A stretch of 64,000 bases of DNA from Mesorhizobium sp. AR02 (GCF_024746835.1 NZ_CP080531.1:2170001-2234000), one strand, 5' to 3'. Shown: positions 35,254-44,389, numbered from the stretch's first letter. Numbers and translations: made by a program. The notes: generated by a model from the letters alone, not told the origin.

Positions 35254-36501
35254 ATGGATGCGCGCAACGACATGCTGAGGCTCTTGAACAGCCGCAGAGA
35301 GGGTTTCTCACTCGAGCAGCCCTTCTACACCGACCCAGACTACTTCAAACTAGACATGGAGCTAATCTGGTATCGCGACTGGCTGTTCATCGGCCATGAT
35401 TGCGAATTGCCGAAGCCCGGCAGCTTCATCACCGTACAGATCGGCGACTATCCGGTCGTGCTGGTGCGCGATCAGCAAGGCAAGATCAACGCCTTCCATA
35501 ATTCCTGCCGCCATCGCGGCAGCCGCGTCTGCAACACCGACAAGGGCATGGCGGCCAAGCTAGTCTGTCCCTATCACCAGTGGACCTATGAACTGGATGG
35601 CCGCCTGCTGTTCGCCCGCCAGATGGCCGACGGTTTCGACAAGACCCAGTTCGGGCTGAAGCCGGTCGCCTGCGAAAGCGTGGCCGGCTATATCTTCATC
35701 TGCCTGGCAAAGGAGCCCGCCGACTTCGCGCCGATGCGGGCGATGATCGAACCCTACCTCAAGCCGCACCGCCTGAGCGAAGCAAAGATCGCCTTCGAGA
35801 GCACGATCGTCGAGAAGGGCAATTGGAAGCTGGTCTGGGAGAACAACCGCGAGTGCTACCATTGCGCCGGCAATCACCCGGAGCTGTGCAAGACCTTCCC
35901 GGAAGCCCCGACGGTGACCGGCGTGCAAGGCGCCGACAGCGACCCGGAGATGCTGGCGCATTGGGCCAAATGCGAGGCAGCCGGCCTGCCGAGCAAGTTC
36001 CGCATCGACCCGGCCGGACAATACCGCGCCACCCGCGCGCCGCTGCTGCGCGACGCGGTCAGCTACACGATGACCGGCAAGCGGGCGGTGAAGAAGAACC
36101 TCTCCGACAGCGTCTCGGCCGACCGCATCGGCACGTTGATGCACTATCACTACCCGACGACCTGGAACCATATCCTGATCGACCATGCCGTCACCTTCCG
36201 GGTGCTGCCGATCAGCGCGACGGAAACCGCGGTGACGACCAAATGGCTGGTTCACAAGGATGCCGTCGAGGGTGTCGATTACGATCTTGCCGAACTCACT
36301 CATGTCTGGACCGAGACCAACGACCAGGACCGCCGCATCGTCGAGGAAAACGCCTTCGGGATCCTGTCGCCGGCCTATGAACCCGGTCCCTATTCGGAGC
36401 TGCATGAGGGCGGCGTGATCCAGTTCGTCGACTGGTACGCGCGCTTCATCGGCCCGCGCCTTGCCGACGATGGCCGGCCGGCCCTGCGCAGCGTTGCTTG
36501 A
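35254..36501 (+). CDS. gbcA: Rieske oxygenase, glycine-betaine monooxygenase type (GbcA-like)
   Basis: A 415-residue oxygenase subunit of a Rieske non-haem iron enzyme. The [2Fe-2S] ligands are C85-x-H87 (SCRHRGS) and C105-x2-H108 (VCPYHQW). The mononuclear iron site lies at NRECYHCAGNHPELC (H203 and H208). The N-terminal FSLEQPFYTDPDYF and the whole layout resemble GbcA, which demethylates glycine betaine to dimethylglycine with release of formaldehyde. The partner reductase follows 11 bases later. The gene is the first after the cobalamin riboswitch, an unexpected control for this enzyme. Related quaternary amines such as stachydrine or carnitine derivatives are alternative substrates. Confidence 0.85.
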   Translation: MDARNDMLRLLNSRREGFSLEQPFYTDPDYFKLDMELIWYRDWLFIGHDCELPKPGSFITVQIGDYPVVLVRDQQGKINAFHNSCRHRGSRVCNTDKGMAAKLVCPYHQWTYELDGRLLFARQMADGFDKTQFGLKPVACESVAGYIFICLAKEPADFAPMRAMIEPYLKPHRLSEAKIAFESTIVEKGNWKLVWENNRECYHCAGNHPELCKTFPEAPTVTGVQGADSDPEMLAHWAKCEAAGLPSKFRIDPAGQYRATRAPLLRDAVSYTMTGKRAVKKNLSDSVSADRIGTLMHYHYPTTWNHILIDHAVTFRVLPISATETAVTTKWLVHKDAVEGVDYDLAELTHVWTETNDQDRRIVEENAFGILSPAYEPGPYSELHEGGVIQFVDWYARFIGPRLADDGRPALRSVA

Positions 36502-36512
36502 GAGGTTGAGGG

Positions 36513-37622
36513 ATGAATGCGATGACGGATCTTGGCCTCTATCGCCATCTTGACCAGATGGCGCCGTGGAACGACAGGCTGCAGGTGCTGGAAGTGATCG
36601 GCGTCAGCGACGAGGCGCCTGACGTCAAGACCTTCACCTTCCGCTCCGACAACCAGACCTGGTTCCGCTACAAGCCTGGCCAGTTCGTGACGCTGGAGCT
36701 GCCGACATCGGACGGGCCGCTGATGCGCACCTATACTCTGTCGTCCTCGCCGTCGCGGCCGTTCTCGATCGCGGTGACGGTGAAGGCGCAGGCCGGCAGC
36801 ATCGGCACGCGCTGGATGTTCGATCACCTAGCGCCCGGCTCGCACGTCAAGGCCTATGGGCCGGCGGGCGACTTTTCGCTGCACAGCCATCCGGCGGCCA
36901 AATATCTGTTCATCTCGGCCGGTTCCGGCGTGACGCCGATGATGTCGATGCTGCGCTGGCTGAATGACTGCGCGCCATGGACCGATGTCGGCTTCGTCAA
37001 CTGTGCGCGGCGCGCCGAAGAGATCATCTTCCGCAAGGAACTCGAACTGCTCGGCGGCCATATGCCTGGCCTGTCGCTCGGTTTCATGATCGAGGAGCGG
37101 TCGAGCCGCGAGGGCTGGTACGGCCATATGGGCCGCATCGACGCCATCCGGCTGCCGCTGCTGGCGCCTGATTTCCGCGAACGCGAAATCTTCTGCTGTG
37201 GTCCGGACCCCTTCATGCGCGCCGTGCGCGGCATGCTGGACGCCGCCGGCTTCGATATGACGAAATACCACCAGGAAAGCTTTGCCGCACCCGCGGTGGA
37301 GGAAATCCCGGCACCGTTCGCCGCACCGTCGCAGGACGGCGTGGCCGTTCCCGTCGAAGCCGCAACACCGATCCGCTTCGCGCTTTCGGATGTCGACGCG
37401 GAGTGCGTCGCCGGCCAGACCGTGCTGCAGACGGCGCGCGCCTCGGGCGTGCGGATCCCCGCGGCCTGCGAATTCGGGCTGTGCGGAACCTGCAAGGTGA
37501 AGAAAGTCTCCGGCGCCGTCGAGATGAGCCACAATGGCGGCATCCTCGATCACGAGATCGATGACGGCTTCATCCTCGCCTGCTGCTCGAAGCCGCTGTC
37601 AGCGCTCGAAATAGAGGCGTAA
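36513..37622 (+). CDS. gbcB: Rieske oxygenase reductase, GbcB-like
   Basis: A 369-residue electron-transfer partner. It has an FAD domain (RTYTLSSSPSRPFS near residue 72), an NAD(P)H domain (YLFISAGSGVTPMMSML, IFCCGPDPFMRAV) and a C-terminal plant-type ferredoxin domain with CEFGLCGTCKVKKVSG near residue 320 and the final cluster Cys in ILACCSKP. This order is that of GbcB. A GAGGG ribosome site precedes the ATG. It would pass electrons from NADH to the upstream oxygenase; both are under the riboswitch leader. Confidence 0.9.
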   Translation: MNAMTDLGLYRHLDQMAPWNDRLQVLEVIGVSDEAPDVKTFTFRSDNQTWFRYKPGQFVTLELPTSDGPLMRTYTLSSSPSRPFSIAVTVKAQAGSIGTRWMFDHLAPGSHVKAYGPAGDFSLHSHPAAKYLFISAGSGVTPMMSMLRWLNDCAPWTDVGFVNCARRAEEIIFRKELELLGGHMPGLSLGFMIEERSSREGWYGHMGRIDAIRLPLLAPDFREREIFCCGPDPFMRAVRGMLDAAGFDMTKYHQESFAAPAVEEIPAPFAAPSQDGVAVPVEAATPIRFALSDVDAECVAGQTVLQTARASGVRIPAACEFGLCGTCKVKKVSGAVEMSHNGGILDHEIDDGFILACCSKPLSALEIEA

Positions 37623-37625
37623 CAG

Positions 37626-37669
37626 CGTCGGGGCGGCCCTGCGCGGCATGGCCCTCAGCCGCCCCGACG
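37626..37669. terminator. Inverted repeat after gbcB
   Basis: CGTCGGGGCGGC (37626-37637) is perfectly complementary to GCCGCCCCGACG (37658-37669), starting four bases after the gbcB stop. It is a likely terminator or 3'-end stabiliser, although no T-tract is present. Confidence 0.6.
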
Positions 37670-38020
37670 GCAACCGGGTGCCACGCTTCGTGGCAAGGTG
37701 ACGCCGGACAAGAAGAGGCAGACGCTAGGCCGAAGGTGCGCCTTCAGCACGACGTCATTGTCGCGGCCTGTGGCGCCCTGCCCTGCCATCTGCTTTCAGC
37801 AGAATCCTCTCGGTTCAGTCGACCGCCCCTGACGAGCCGCAACGCGGCTGGCGGTTCTGCCCTTGCAGCCCTTTCTCCCTGGATCGCCAGCGGAACAATT
37901 CCGTGAACACTGTTCCCCGTTGTAAGCCCCTTATAGGGCTGGCACAATAATCCTTTGTTTTTTCATGGTTTTTTGAAATCCAGCGCATCGCCTCTGGTCT
38001 CCAAATTTTAAAGTTTGCGC
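37670..38020. other. Gene-free spacer between gbcB and sugar ABC operon
   Basis: About 350 bases with no convincing gene in either direction. A short leftward frame (37744-37947) lacks a ribosome site and any recognisable family feature. The right end becomes AT-rich and leads into the promoter region of the sugar transporter. Confidence 0.5.
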
Positions 38021-38025
38021 GTCAC

Positions 38026-38058
38026 TTGACATTTGTCGATTGCAATTTGACTATTGTC
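38026..38058. promoter_or_regulatory. Repeated 12-base operator-like sites before sugar ABC operon
   Basis: TTGACATTTGTC (38026-38037) and TTGACTATTGTC (38047-38058) match at 10 of 12 bases, are each near-palindromic (GAC...TTGTC), and are exactly 21 bases apart, two helical turns. This is what a tandem binding site for an oligomeric regulator looks like. The SorC-type regulator at 44390-46471 is the obvious candidate. Confidence 0.5.
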
Positions 38059-38132
38059 AGCATCGGCATTTGGGCGGGAGATCACGTGCCGATCGGCATC
38101 CGACAGGGATTAGCCGAAGTCATGGGAGGACG

Positions 38133-39614
38133 ATGGTGGAGCTGTTGCTCGAAGTGGAAGGGCTGAAGAAGTCCTTTGGTGGTGTCGCCGCCTTGCGCGA
38201 CGGCCGCTTTCAGCTTCGCGCCGGCACGGTTCACGCGCTTTGCGGCGGCAATGGCGCCGGCAAGTCGACCTTTCTGAAGATCCTGATGGGCATCCAAAGG
38301 CGCGATGCCGGCTCAATCCGCCGCCGCGGCAAGGAGGTGGAATTCGCCAGCCCCGCCGACGCGCTGGCCTCGGGGATCGCCATCATCGAGCAGGAACTGA
38401 GCCCGGTTCCCCACATGACGGTCGCCGAGAACATCTATCTCGGCCGTGAGCCCAAGGCCCGGTTCGGCGGCATCGATTTTCGCGCCATGAACCGCGCCGC
38501 GCAGAAGCTTCTGGACGACCTCGAATTCGACATTCGAGCCACGCAATACATGATGAACCTCTCGGTCGCGCAGATGCAACTGGTCGAGATCGCCAAGGCG
38601 CTCAGCCACGACGCCGAGGTCATCTTCATGGACGAGCCGACCTCGGCGATCGGCGAGCGGGAGGCGCAGCATCTGTTTGCCGCGATTGGCCGCCTGCAGA
38701 GGCAGGGCCGCGGCATCGTCTACGTGTCGCATCGCCTGTCGGAAATATTCCAGGTCGCCGATTCCTACACGGTCTTCCGGGACGGTTCCTATGTCGGCAG
38801 CGGGGCGCTTGCCGAGATCGACCGGCCCGGCCTGATCCGCATGATCGTCGGCCGCGAGCTGTCCGAGGAATACGTCAAGACCAACACACCGACCGAGGAA
38901 ACCGGGCTAGAAATTGCCGGGCTGACCTGCCCGAACAAGATCGAGGACATCTCCTTTTCAGCGCGCAAGGGCGAGATCTTCGGCATTTACGGGCTGATGG
39001 GGGCCGGACGGACGGAAATCTTCAATTGCCTGTTCGGGCTCGACAGGCCTTCGGCCGGAACCATCGCCATCGACGGAACCCCGGTTGCCATCTCGAAGCC
39101 GGCGGATGCGATGGCGCATGGCCTGGCGCTGGTCACCGAGGATCGCAAGCTGACCGGCCTCAATCTCTCCGATTCGGTGCGCGCCAACATCTGCATGGCC
39201 AGCCTGCCCGAGATGAGCCCCGCCTTTGCCATGGACCGGCCGCGCGAGGCGGAAGCAAGCCGCCGGATGCGGGAGCGATTTCAGATCAAGGCGGCGCGCG
39301 ACACCATGCCGGTCTCCGGCCTGTCGGGCGGCAACCAGCAGAAGGTAGTGCTCGGCAAGTGGTTCCTGCGCAACCCGAAGGTGCTGCTGCTGGACGAGCC
39401 TACCCGTGGCGTCGATGTCGGCGCCAAGCGTGAAATCTACCGGATCATCTGCGACTTCGCCGCCGCCGGCGGCACGGTGGTGATGATCTCTTCCGAGATC
39501 GATGAAGTTCTCGGGATTTCGGACCGGATCATGGTGATGCGGGCCGGCAGAAGTGCCGGAATCTTCAGGCGGGAGGAAACGGATGCGCAATCACTCGTCC
39601 ACCTATCGACCTGA
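38133..39614 (+). CDS. Ribose-type sugar ABC transporter, double-domain ATPase
   Basis: A 493-residue RbsA/MglA-type protein with two ATPase halves. The first has Walker A GGNGAGKST (Gly in place of the more usual GENGAGKST Glu), Walker B VIFMDEPTSAIGE and a signature region reading LSVAQMQLVEIA; the second has a degenerate nucleotide loop (GLMGAGRTE), signature LSGGNQQKVVLGKW and Walker B VLLLDEPTRGVD, all normal for this class. A GGGAGGA ribosome site lies two bases before the ATG at 38133. It begins the operon with permease, binding protein, SDR and kinase genes. Confidence 0.92.
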   Translation: MVELLLEVEGLKKSFGGVAALRDGRFQLRAGTVHALCGGNGAGKSTFLKILMGIQRRDAGSIRRRGKEVEFASPADALASGIAIIEQELSPVPHMTVAENIYLGREPKARFGGIDFRAMNRAAQKLLDDLEFDIRATQYMMNLSVAQMQLVEIAKALSHDAEVIFMDEPTSAIGEREAQHLFAAIGRLQRQGRGIVYVSHRLSEIFQVADSYTVFRDGSYVGSGALAEIDRPGLIRMIVGRELSEEYVKTNTPTEETGLEIAGLTCPNKIEDISFSARKGEIFGIYGLMGAGRTEIFNCLFGLDRPSAGTIAIDGTPVAISKPADAMAHGLALVTEDRKLTGLNLSDSVRANICMASLPEMSPAFAMDRPREAEASRRMRERFQIKAARDTMPVSGLSGGNQQKVVLGKWFLRNPKVLLLDEPTRGVDVGAKREIYRIICDFAAAGGTVVMISSEIDEVLGISDRIMVMRAGRSAGIFRREETDAQSLVHLST

Positions 39615-39648
39615 ACAGGGAAACGGTTCGGCGGCAAAGGAGCCAGGA

Positions 39649-40653
39649 ATGTCGGTTGGCGACAAGAAGACGATGCAAGGCTGGCTCGGTTCCGAGCAGC
39701 GCCGGCTGCTGATCCAGGAGTACGGCATCTTCCTTGCATTCCTGATCCTGGTGGCGGTGCTCTCGGTCTCCAACGAGTTCTTCCTGACGGCCGGCAACAT
39801 CTCCAACGTGTTGCTGCAGACATCGATCAACGGTGTCCTGGCCATCGGCATGACCTTCGTCATCCTCACCCGCGGCATCGATCTCTCGGTCGGCTCCGTC
39901 GTCGCGCTCGCGGGTATCGTCAGCGCCAGCTTCATGACCACTTCGGCGACCGCCGGCATCGCCGGCGCACCCTATCCAGTTGCCTTGGGCCTCGGCATCG
40001 GCCTGCTGGTCGGCATTGCCTGCGGCGCGATTTCGGGCCTCATCGTGTCGCGCTTCTCGGTGCCGGCCTTCGTGACGACGCTCGGCATGCTTTCGGCGGC
40101 GCGCGGGATGACCCTCATCTATGGCGGCGGCCGTCCGGTTCCCGCGCTGACGCCGGCTTTCCGCTGGATCGGCACCGGCGACGTCTTCGGCATACCCGCA
40201 CCGGTCGTCATTCTTGCCGTCGTGTTCGCCGTGTCGTGGTGGATCCTCAACCGGACGCGTTTTGGCCGCTACATCTATGCCGTCGGCGGCAACCCGCACG
40301 CGGCCAGGACCTCGGGCATCAACATCACCCGCATCCAGTTCCTCGTCTATGTCATTTCCGGCGGCCTTGCCGGCTTCGCCGGCATGCTGCTCAGCGCCCG
40401 CACTGGGTCCGCGCTCCCCCAGGCCGGCATTGCCTATGAACTCGACGCGATCGCGGCGGTGGTGATTGGCGGAACCAGCCTGTCGGGAGGCGTCGGCCGG
40501 GTGACCGGTACGCTGATCGGCGCGCTGATCATCGGCGTCATGAACAACGGCCTCGATCTGATGGGCATCCAATCCTACTACCAGCAGGTCCTCAAGGGCG
40601 CCCTGATCGTCGGCGCCGTGATGCTCGACCAGAAGCGAAACTACGGGGCCTAG
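39649..40653 (+). CDS. Ribose-type sugar ABC transporter permease
   Basis: A 334-residue RbsC-type permease with about eight to ten hydrophobic spans. Characteristic stretches are GMTFVILTRGIDLSVGSVVALAG, VPAFVTTLGMLSAARGMTLI, YAVGGNPHAARTSGI and VIGGTSLSGGVGRVTGTLIGALIIGVMNNGL. Two starts have good ribosome sites: ATG at 39649 after AAGGAGCC, used here, and ATG at 39583 after GGGAGGAAACGG, which would overlap the ATPase gene by 32 bases and add 22 residues. Confidence 0.92.
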   Translation: MSVGDKKTMQGWLGSEQRRLLIQEYGIFLAFLILVAVLSVSNEFFLTAGNISNVLLQTSINGVLAIGMTFVILTRGIDLSVGSVVALAGIVSASFMTTSATAGIAGAPYPVALGLGIGLLVGIACGAISGLIVSRFSVPAFVTTLGMLSAARGMTLIYGGGRPVPALTPAFRWIGTGDVFGIPAPVVILAVVFAVSWWILNRTRFGRYIYAVGGNPHAARTSGINITRIQFLVYVISGGLAGFAGMLLSARTGSALPQAGIAYELDAIAAVVIGGTSLSGGVGRVTGTLIGALIIGVMNNGLDLMGIQSYYQQVLKGALIVGAVMLDQKRNYGA

Positions 40654-40739
40654 GCTCCTTTCCGGTACCGGACCTGCGTCAGGCGTGTCCGTTGCAAGGC
40701 GAACCATGTCGGTCGCTCACTCAAAGTGGAGGTAACGAA

Positions 40740-41726
40740 ATGAAAAGATGGATGATCGCGCTCGCATCCGCGACCGCGCTGCTGGCCGCGCCAGCCATGG
40801 CGCAGGACAAGATCAAGATCGGCGCCGCGCCCTACGGGCTGAATGCCGAGTTCATGCAGATCTGGGTCGCCGCGCTGCAGGACCATCCCGCCGTCAAGAG
40901 CGGCGAGGTCGAACTGACGGTGTTCGACGGCCGTTATGACGCGCTGGTGCAGCAGGACCAGTTCAAGACGATGGTCACGCAAAAGTACAACGCGATCATC
41001 TTTGCGCCGATCGACGTCGACGCGGGCGCTGCCGCCGTGCAGGCCGCTGCCGACGCCGGCATTCCGGTCATCGGCTCGAACACCCGCGTCCATTCCGATC
41101 TTCTGACCTCCTATGTCGGATCGGACGACACGATCTCGGGCTACATGGAAGCCAAGACCGTGCTCGACAAGATCGGCTGCAAGGGCAACGTGGTCATCCT
41201 CGAAGGCCCGGTCGGCCAGTCGGCGCAGATCTCGCGCCTGGAAGGCAACAAGAAGGCGCTGGCCGAATGCCCCGACGTCAAGGTCCTCGAGGACCAGACG
41301 GCAAACTGGTCGCGTGCCGAGGCCCAGACCCTGATGGAGAACTGGCTCACCGCTCACCCGAACCAGATCAATGGCGTGATCGGCCAGAATGACGAAATGG
41401 CGCTTGGAGCCATCGAGGCGATCAAGGCAGCCAAACTTGACGTGAAGAGCTTCACCATTGCCGGTATCGATGGCATCACCGACGCGCTGCATGCGGTCAA
41501 GAACGGCGACATGACGTCGATCCTGCAGGATGCGCGCGCCCAGGCGCAGGGCGCGCTCGACCTCGCCATCCTCAATGCCAAGAAGGGTGACTACAAGCCG
41601 CAATCCGACATTTGGGAGACCTACAAGGACATGCCTTGGAAGGACGGCAAGGAGAAGCTCTACAATGTGCCGTGGACGCCGGTGACGGCTGACAATGTCG
41701 ACAAGCTGCTTGCGACGCGCAAGTGA
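40740..41726 (+). CDS. Sugar/polyol ABC transporter substrate-binding protein
   Basis: A 328-residue periplasmic binding protein of the RbsB-like family (Peripla_BP_4). A signal peptide (MKRWMIALASATALLAAPAMA) precedes a mature chain with KYNAIIFAPIDVDAGAAAVQAA, AGIPVIGSNTRV, and INGVIGQNDEMALGAIEAIK, typical of pentose and polyol binders. A GGAGG ribosome site lies before the ATG. The linked SDR and dihydroxyacetone-kinase-type genes suggest a polyol or ketose of three to five carbons as the ligand. Confidence 0.9.
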   Translation: MKRWMIALASATALLAAPAMAQDKIKIGAAPYGLNAEFMQIWVAALQDHPAVKSGEVELTVFDGRYDALVQQDQFKTMVTQKYNAIIFAPIDVDAGAAAVQAAADAGIPVIGSNTRVHSDLLTSYVGSDDTISGYMEAKTVLDKIGCKGNVVILEGPVGQSAQISRLEGNKKALAECPDVKVLEDQTANWSRAEAQTLMENWLTAHPNQINGVIGQNDEMALGAIEAIKAAKLDVKSFTIAGIDGITDALHAVKNGDMTSILQDARAQAQGALDLAILNAKKGDYKPQSDIWETYKDMPWKDGKEKLYNVPWTPVTADNVDKLLATRK

Positions 41727-41786
41727 TCCAGCCGCAGGGTGGGCTTTGCGGCCCGCCCCGCATTCCATCAGGCCGAGAAGAGAACC

Positions 41787-42557
41787 ATGACCGAAACAAT
41801 AGATGTTGATCTCAATTTTTCGCTGGGCGGCAAGGTCGCCCTGGTCACCGGCGGCGCTTCGGGCATCGGCAGCGCCATCGCATCGGCATTCGCCGCCAAG
41901 GGCGCAATTGTCGGGGTGATCGATATCAATGAAGCGGTTGCGCAGGCGAAGGCCGCCGAACTCGGCAATGGTGCGAAAGCCTTCGTCTGCGATGTGTCCA
42001 ACCCGCAATCCGTGGACGCCGTGTTCGCTTCGGCGCTGGCGGCATTCGGCCATGTCGACATCGTCGTCAACAGCGCCGGCGTCGTCATGCTTGCCCCCGC
42101 CGAGGAACTCAGTCTCGACGCCTGGGACAAGACCATCGCCATCAATCTCAAGGGAACGTTCCTGATTTCCCAGGCCGCCGGGCGCGCCATGATCAAGGCC
42201 GGCAAGGGCGGCAAGATCATCAACATGGCCTCGCAGGCCGGCACTGTCGCGATCGACCAACACGCCGCCTACTGCGCCTCGAAATTCGGCGTCATCGGCC
42301 TGTCCAAGACGCTTGCCGCCGAGTGGGGCAGGCACGGCATCACGGTCAACACGATCTCGCCGACCGTGGTCCTGACCGAACTCGGCAAGAAGGCCTGGGA
42401 CGGGCCGCGCGGCGAGGCGCTGAAGCTGCGCATCCCGACCGGCCGCTTCGCCTTTCCGCAGGAGATCGCCGCCGCTGCCGTGTTCCTGGCCTCGAACGGC
42501 GCCGACATGATCAACGGCGCCGACCTTCTGGTCGACGGCGGCTACACCATCATCTGA
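41787..42557 (+). CDS. SDR family sugar-alcohol dehydrogenase
   Basis: A 256-residue classical short-chain dehydrogenase. The NAD(P) site is TGGASGIGSA near residue 25, with a downstream Asp (VIDINEA) that favours NAD+. NSAG at about 96 and the catalytic set Ser (NMASQAG), Tyr-x3-Lys (AAYCASKFG) are intact. The C-terminus ends LLVDGGYTII. It lies between the transporter and the DhaK gene and probably oxidises the imported polyol to a ketose that the kinases then phosphorylate. Start at 41787 is the first ATG giving a normal N-terminus. Confidence 0.9.
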   Translation: MTETIDVDLNFSLGGKVALVTGGASGIGSAIASAFAAKGAIVGVIDINEAVAQAKAAELGNGAKAFVCDVSNPQSVDAVFASALAAFGHVDIVVNSAGVVMLAPAEELSLDAWDKTIAINLKGTFLISQAAGRAMIKAGKGGKIINMASQAGTVAIDQHAAYCASKFGVIGLSKTLAAEWGRHGITVNTISPTVVLTELGKKAWDGPRGEALKLRIPTGRFAFPQEIAAAAVFLASNGADMINGADLLVDGGYTII

Positions 42558-42572
42558 GCGGCGGGAGCAACA

Positions 42573-43568
42573 ATGCAGCGTTTCATCAACAATCCGGACG
42601 AGGTCGTCGAGGACACGGTCAAGGGCTTCGTCAAGGCGCATGCCGGCATCGTCAGGCTCGGCAGCAGCAATCCGCGCGTCATCGCCGCCCGCCATGCCCC
42701 GGTCGCCGGCAAGGTCGGCGTGATCACCGGCGGCGGCTCCGGTCACGAGCCGGCCTTCATCGGCTATACCGGCCGCAACATGCTGGACGCGGTCGCGGTC
42801 GGCGAATTGTTCTCCTCGCCGACGGCCAAGAGCTTCCTCGACGCGGCGCGGGAAGCCAATGGTGGCAAAGGTGTCGTCTGCCTCTACGGCAACTATGCCG
42901 GCGACAACATGAATGTGAAGATGGCCATCAAGCTGGCCGCCAAGCAAGGCATCGAGATCGCCACCGTCGTCGCCAATGACGATGTCTGCTCGGCCGGACC
43001 CGACGAGCGCGAAAAGCGCCGTGGCGTCGCCGGTGAGATCTTCATGTGGAAATGCGCCGGTGCGCTGGCGGCGGAAAGCGCAAGCCTCGAGGATGTGCAA
43101 GCGACGGCACAAAGGGCGATCGACAATTGCCGCTCGATCGGCGTTGGCCTTGGTCCCTGCACACTGCCTGCCGTCGGGCATCCGAATTTCCTGATCGAGC
43201 CGGGCACGATGGAGGTCGGCATCGGTCACCACGGCGAGCCGGGCGTGCGGGTCGAGCCGCTGAAGCCGGCGGCCGACATTGCGCGGGATATGGTCAAGAT
43301 CGTGCTCGACGATCATGCGCTTGCGGCCGGAACCGAAGTGGCGGTGCTGGTGTCCGGCCTCGGCGCGACGCCGGTCAACGAACTCTACATCCTCAACGGC
43401 ACGATCGAGGCCGAGATCAGCGGACGCGGCCTGGTCATCCACAAGACCTATGTCGGCAACTATTTCACCTCGCTGGAGATGGTCGGCGCAACACTCACGG
43501 TCATGGCGCTCGACGCCGAGCTGAAACGGCTGCTGGACGTCGATGTCGATTGTCCCGCAAGGCTTTAG
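42573..43568 (+). CDS. Dihydroxyacetone kinase subunit DhaK-like
   Basis: A 331-residue DhaK domain protein. The substrate-binding signatures are complete: GGGSGHEPAF (H58), GNYAGDNMN, EREKRRGVAGE and IGHHGEPGV, whose His before GEPG (H220) forms the covalent hemiaminal with the ketose carbonyl. In this family the ketose may be dihydroxyacetone or, in relatives such as LerK and DerK, erythrulose. The ATP site is supplied by the DhaL protein encoded 11 bases downstream. No PTS DhaM is present, so phosphate probably comes from ATP. Confidence 0.9.
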   Translation: MQRFINNPDEVVEDTVKGFVKAHAGIVRLGSSNPRVIAARHAPVAGKVGVITGGGSGHEPAFIGYTGRNMLDAVAVGELFSSPTAKSFLDAAREANGGKGVVCLYGNYAGDNMNVKMAIKLAAKQGIEIATVVANDDVCSAGPDEREKRRGVAGEIFMWKCAGALAAESASLEDVQATAQRAIDNCRSIGVGLGPCTLPAVGHPNFLIEPGTMEVGIGHHGEPGVRVEPLKPAADIARDMVKIVLDDHALAAGTEVAVLVSGLGATPVNELYILNGTIEAEISGRGLVIHKTYVGNYFTSLEMVGATLTVMALDAELKRLLDVDVDCPARL

Positions 43569-43579
43569 GAAACAGGCAG

Positions 43580-44242
43580 ATGCAGCAGTTTGACAATGCT
43601 TCCGCGGGCGACATCGTGCTTTCGCTCGCCGACCGGATCATCGAAAACCGGGCCTATCTCAGCGAGATCGACGGCAAGATCGGTGACGGCGACCACGGCG
43701 TCAACATGGCCAAGGGCTTTGGCATGGCGGCGGACAGGATCAGGGGCAACGACATGTCGCTCGCCTCGGCCTTCGATACGCTCGGTACCGTGCTGATGAC
43801 CGAGATCGGCGGCTCCATGGGACCGCTCTACGGCATCATGTTCACCCAGTTCGCCGAGACGATCGAAGCCTCTCCGTCGATCGGCGCCGAGACCTTCGGC
43901 GCCATGCTGGGCAGCGGCCTCGAAGGCATCCAGACGATCGGGTCGGCCAAGGTTGGCGACAAGACGCTGCTTGACGCGCTTGTGCCGGCCATCGAGGCCT
44001 TCAACGGCGCCAATGCCGCCGGCAAGCCGTTTGCAGACGCGCTCGACGCGATGGCCGCCGCCGCCGAGCAAGGCCGTGACAGCACGAGGGATCTCGTGGC
44101 CAAGATCGGCCGCGCCAGCCGGCTCGGCGAACGCTCGGTGGGCGTCCTCGACGCCGGCGCGACCTCCTGCGCACTGATCCTGACAACCCTGGCGTCCGGC
44201 GCCAAGCAGAAGCTGCGGTCGCCCGCGACCGCTGGCCATTGA
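43580..44242 (+). CDS. Dihydroxyacetone kinase subunit DhaL-like
   Basis: A 220-residue DhaL domain binding ATP/ADP and magnesium. The metal site is EIDGKIGDGDHGVNMAKGF (three Asp in the GDGDHG context), followed by GSMGPLYG and GDKTLLDALVPA, and the late RLGERSVGVLDAGATS. The ATG at 43580 gives the usual N-terminus and follows AGGAAACAGG. It pairs with the DhaK gene just upstream. A perfect 11-bp hairpin (44272-44299) lies after the stop. Confidence 0.9.
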   Translation: MQQFDNASAGDIVLSLADRIIENRAYLSEIDGKIGDGDHGVNMAKGFGMAADRIRGNDMSLASAFDTLGTVLMTEIGGSMGPLYGIMFTQFAETIEASPSIGAETFGAMLGSGLEGIQTIGSAKVGDKTLLDALVPAIEAFNGANAAGKPFADALDAMAAAAEQGRDSTRDLVAKIGRASRLGERSVGVLDAGATSCALILTTLASGAKQKLRSPATAGH

Positions 44243-44271
44243 ATTTATGAATATGCTCCTCCCGAGCAAAG

Positions 44272-44299
44272 GCTCCCGGCTGACATTGCAGCCGGGAGC
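44272..44299. terminator. Hairpin between dhaL and the regulator-kinase gene
   Basis: GCTCCCGGCTG (44272-44282) pairs perfectly with CAGCCGGGAGC (44289-44299) around ACATTG. It may partly end the transporter/kinase transcript before the fused regulator gene. No T-tract follows. Confidence 0.6.
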
Positions 44300-44389
44300 G
44301 CGCTAAGTGGCCGATCGCAGCAAGATTGAGAGTTCGCCCGTTTGCGCTCATCTTGACGATCGATCTTGGATTCGGGGAAACCAGGCAGC

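Noticed and set aside
37744..37947. Leftward short frame in the spacer after gbcB
   Set aside because: Lies in a region without coding signal and has no ribosome site or homologous feature.
40650..43442. Very long leftward open frame of 930 codons
   Set aside because: It is antisense to three clear genes (binding protein, SDR, DhaK) and is His/Arg/Asp-rich as expected for the mirror frame of high-GC coding DNA.
43046..43579. Upstream extension of the first dhaL frame
   Set aside because: Arg-rich shadow of dhaK; the ATG at 43580 gives a normal DhaL N-terminus.
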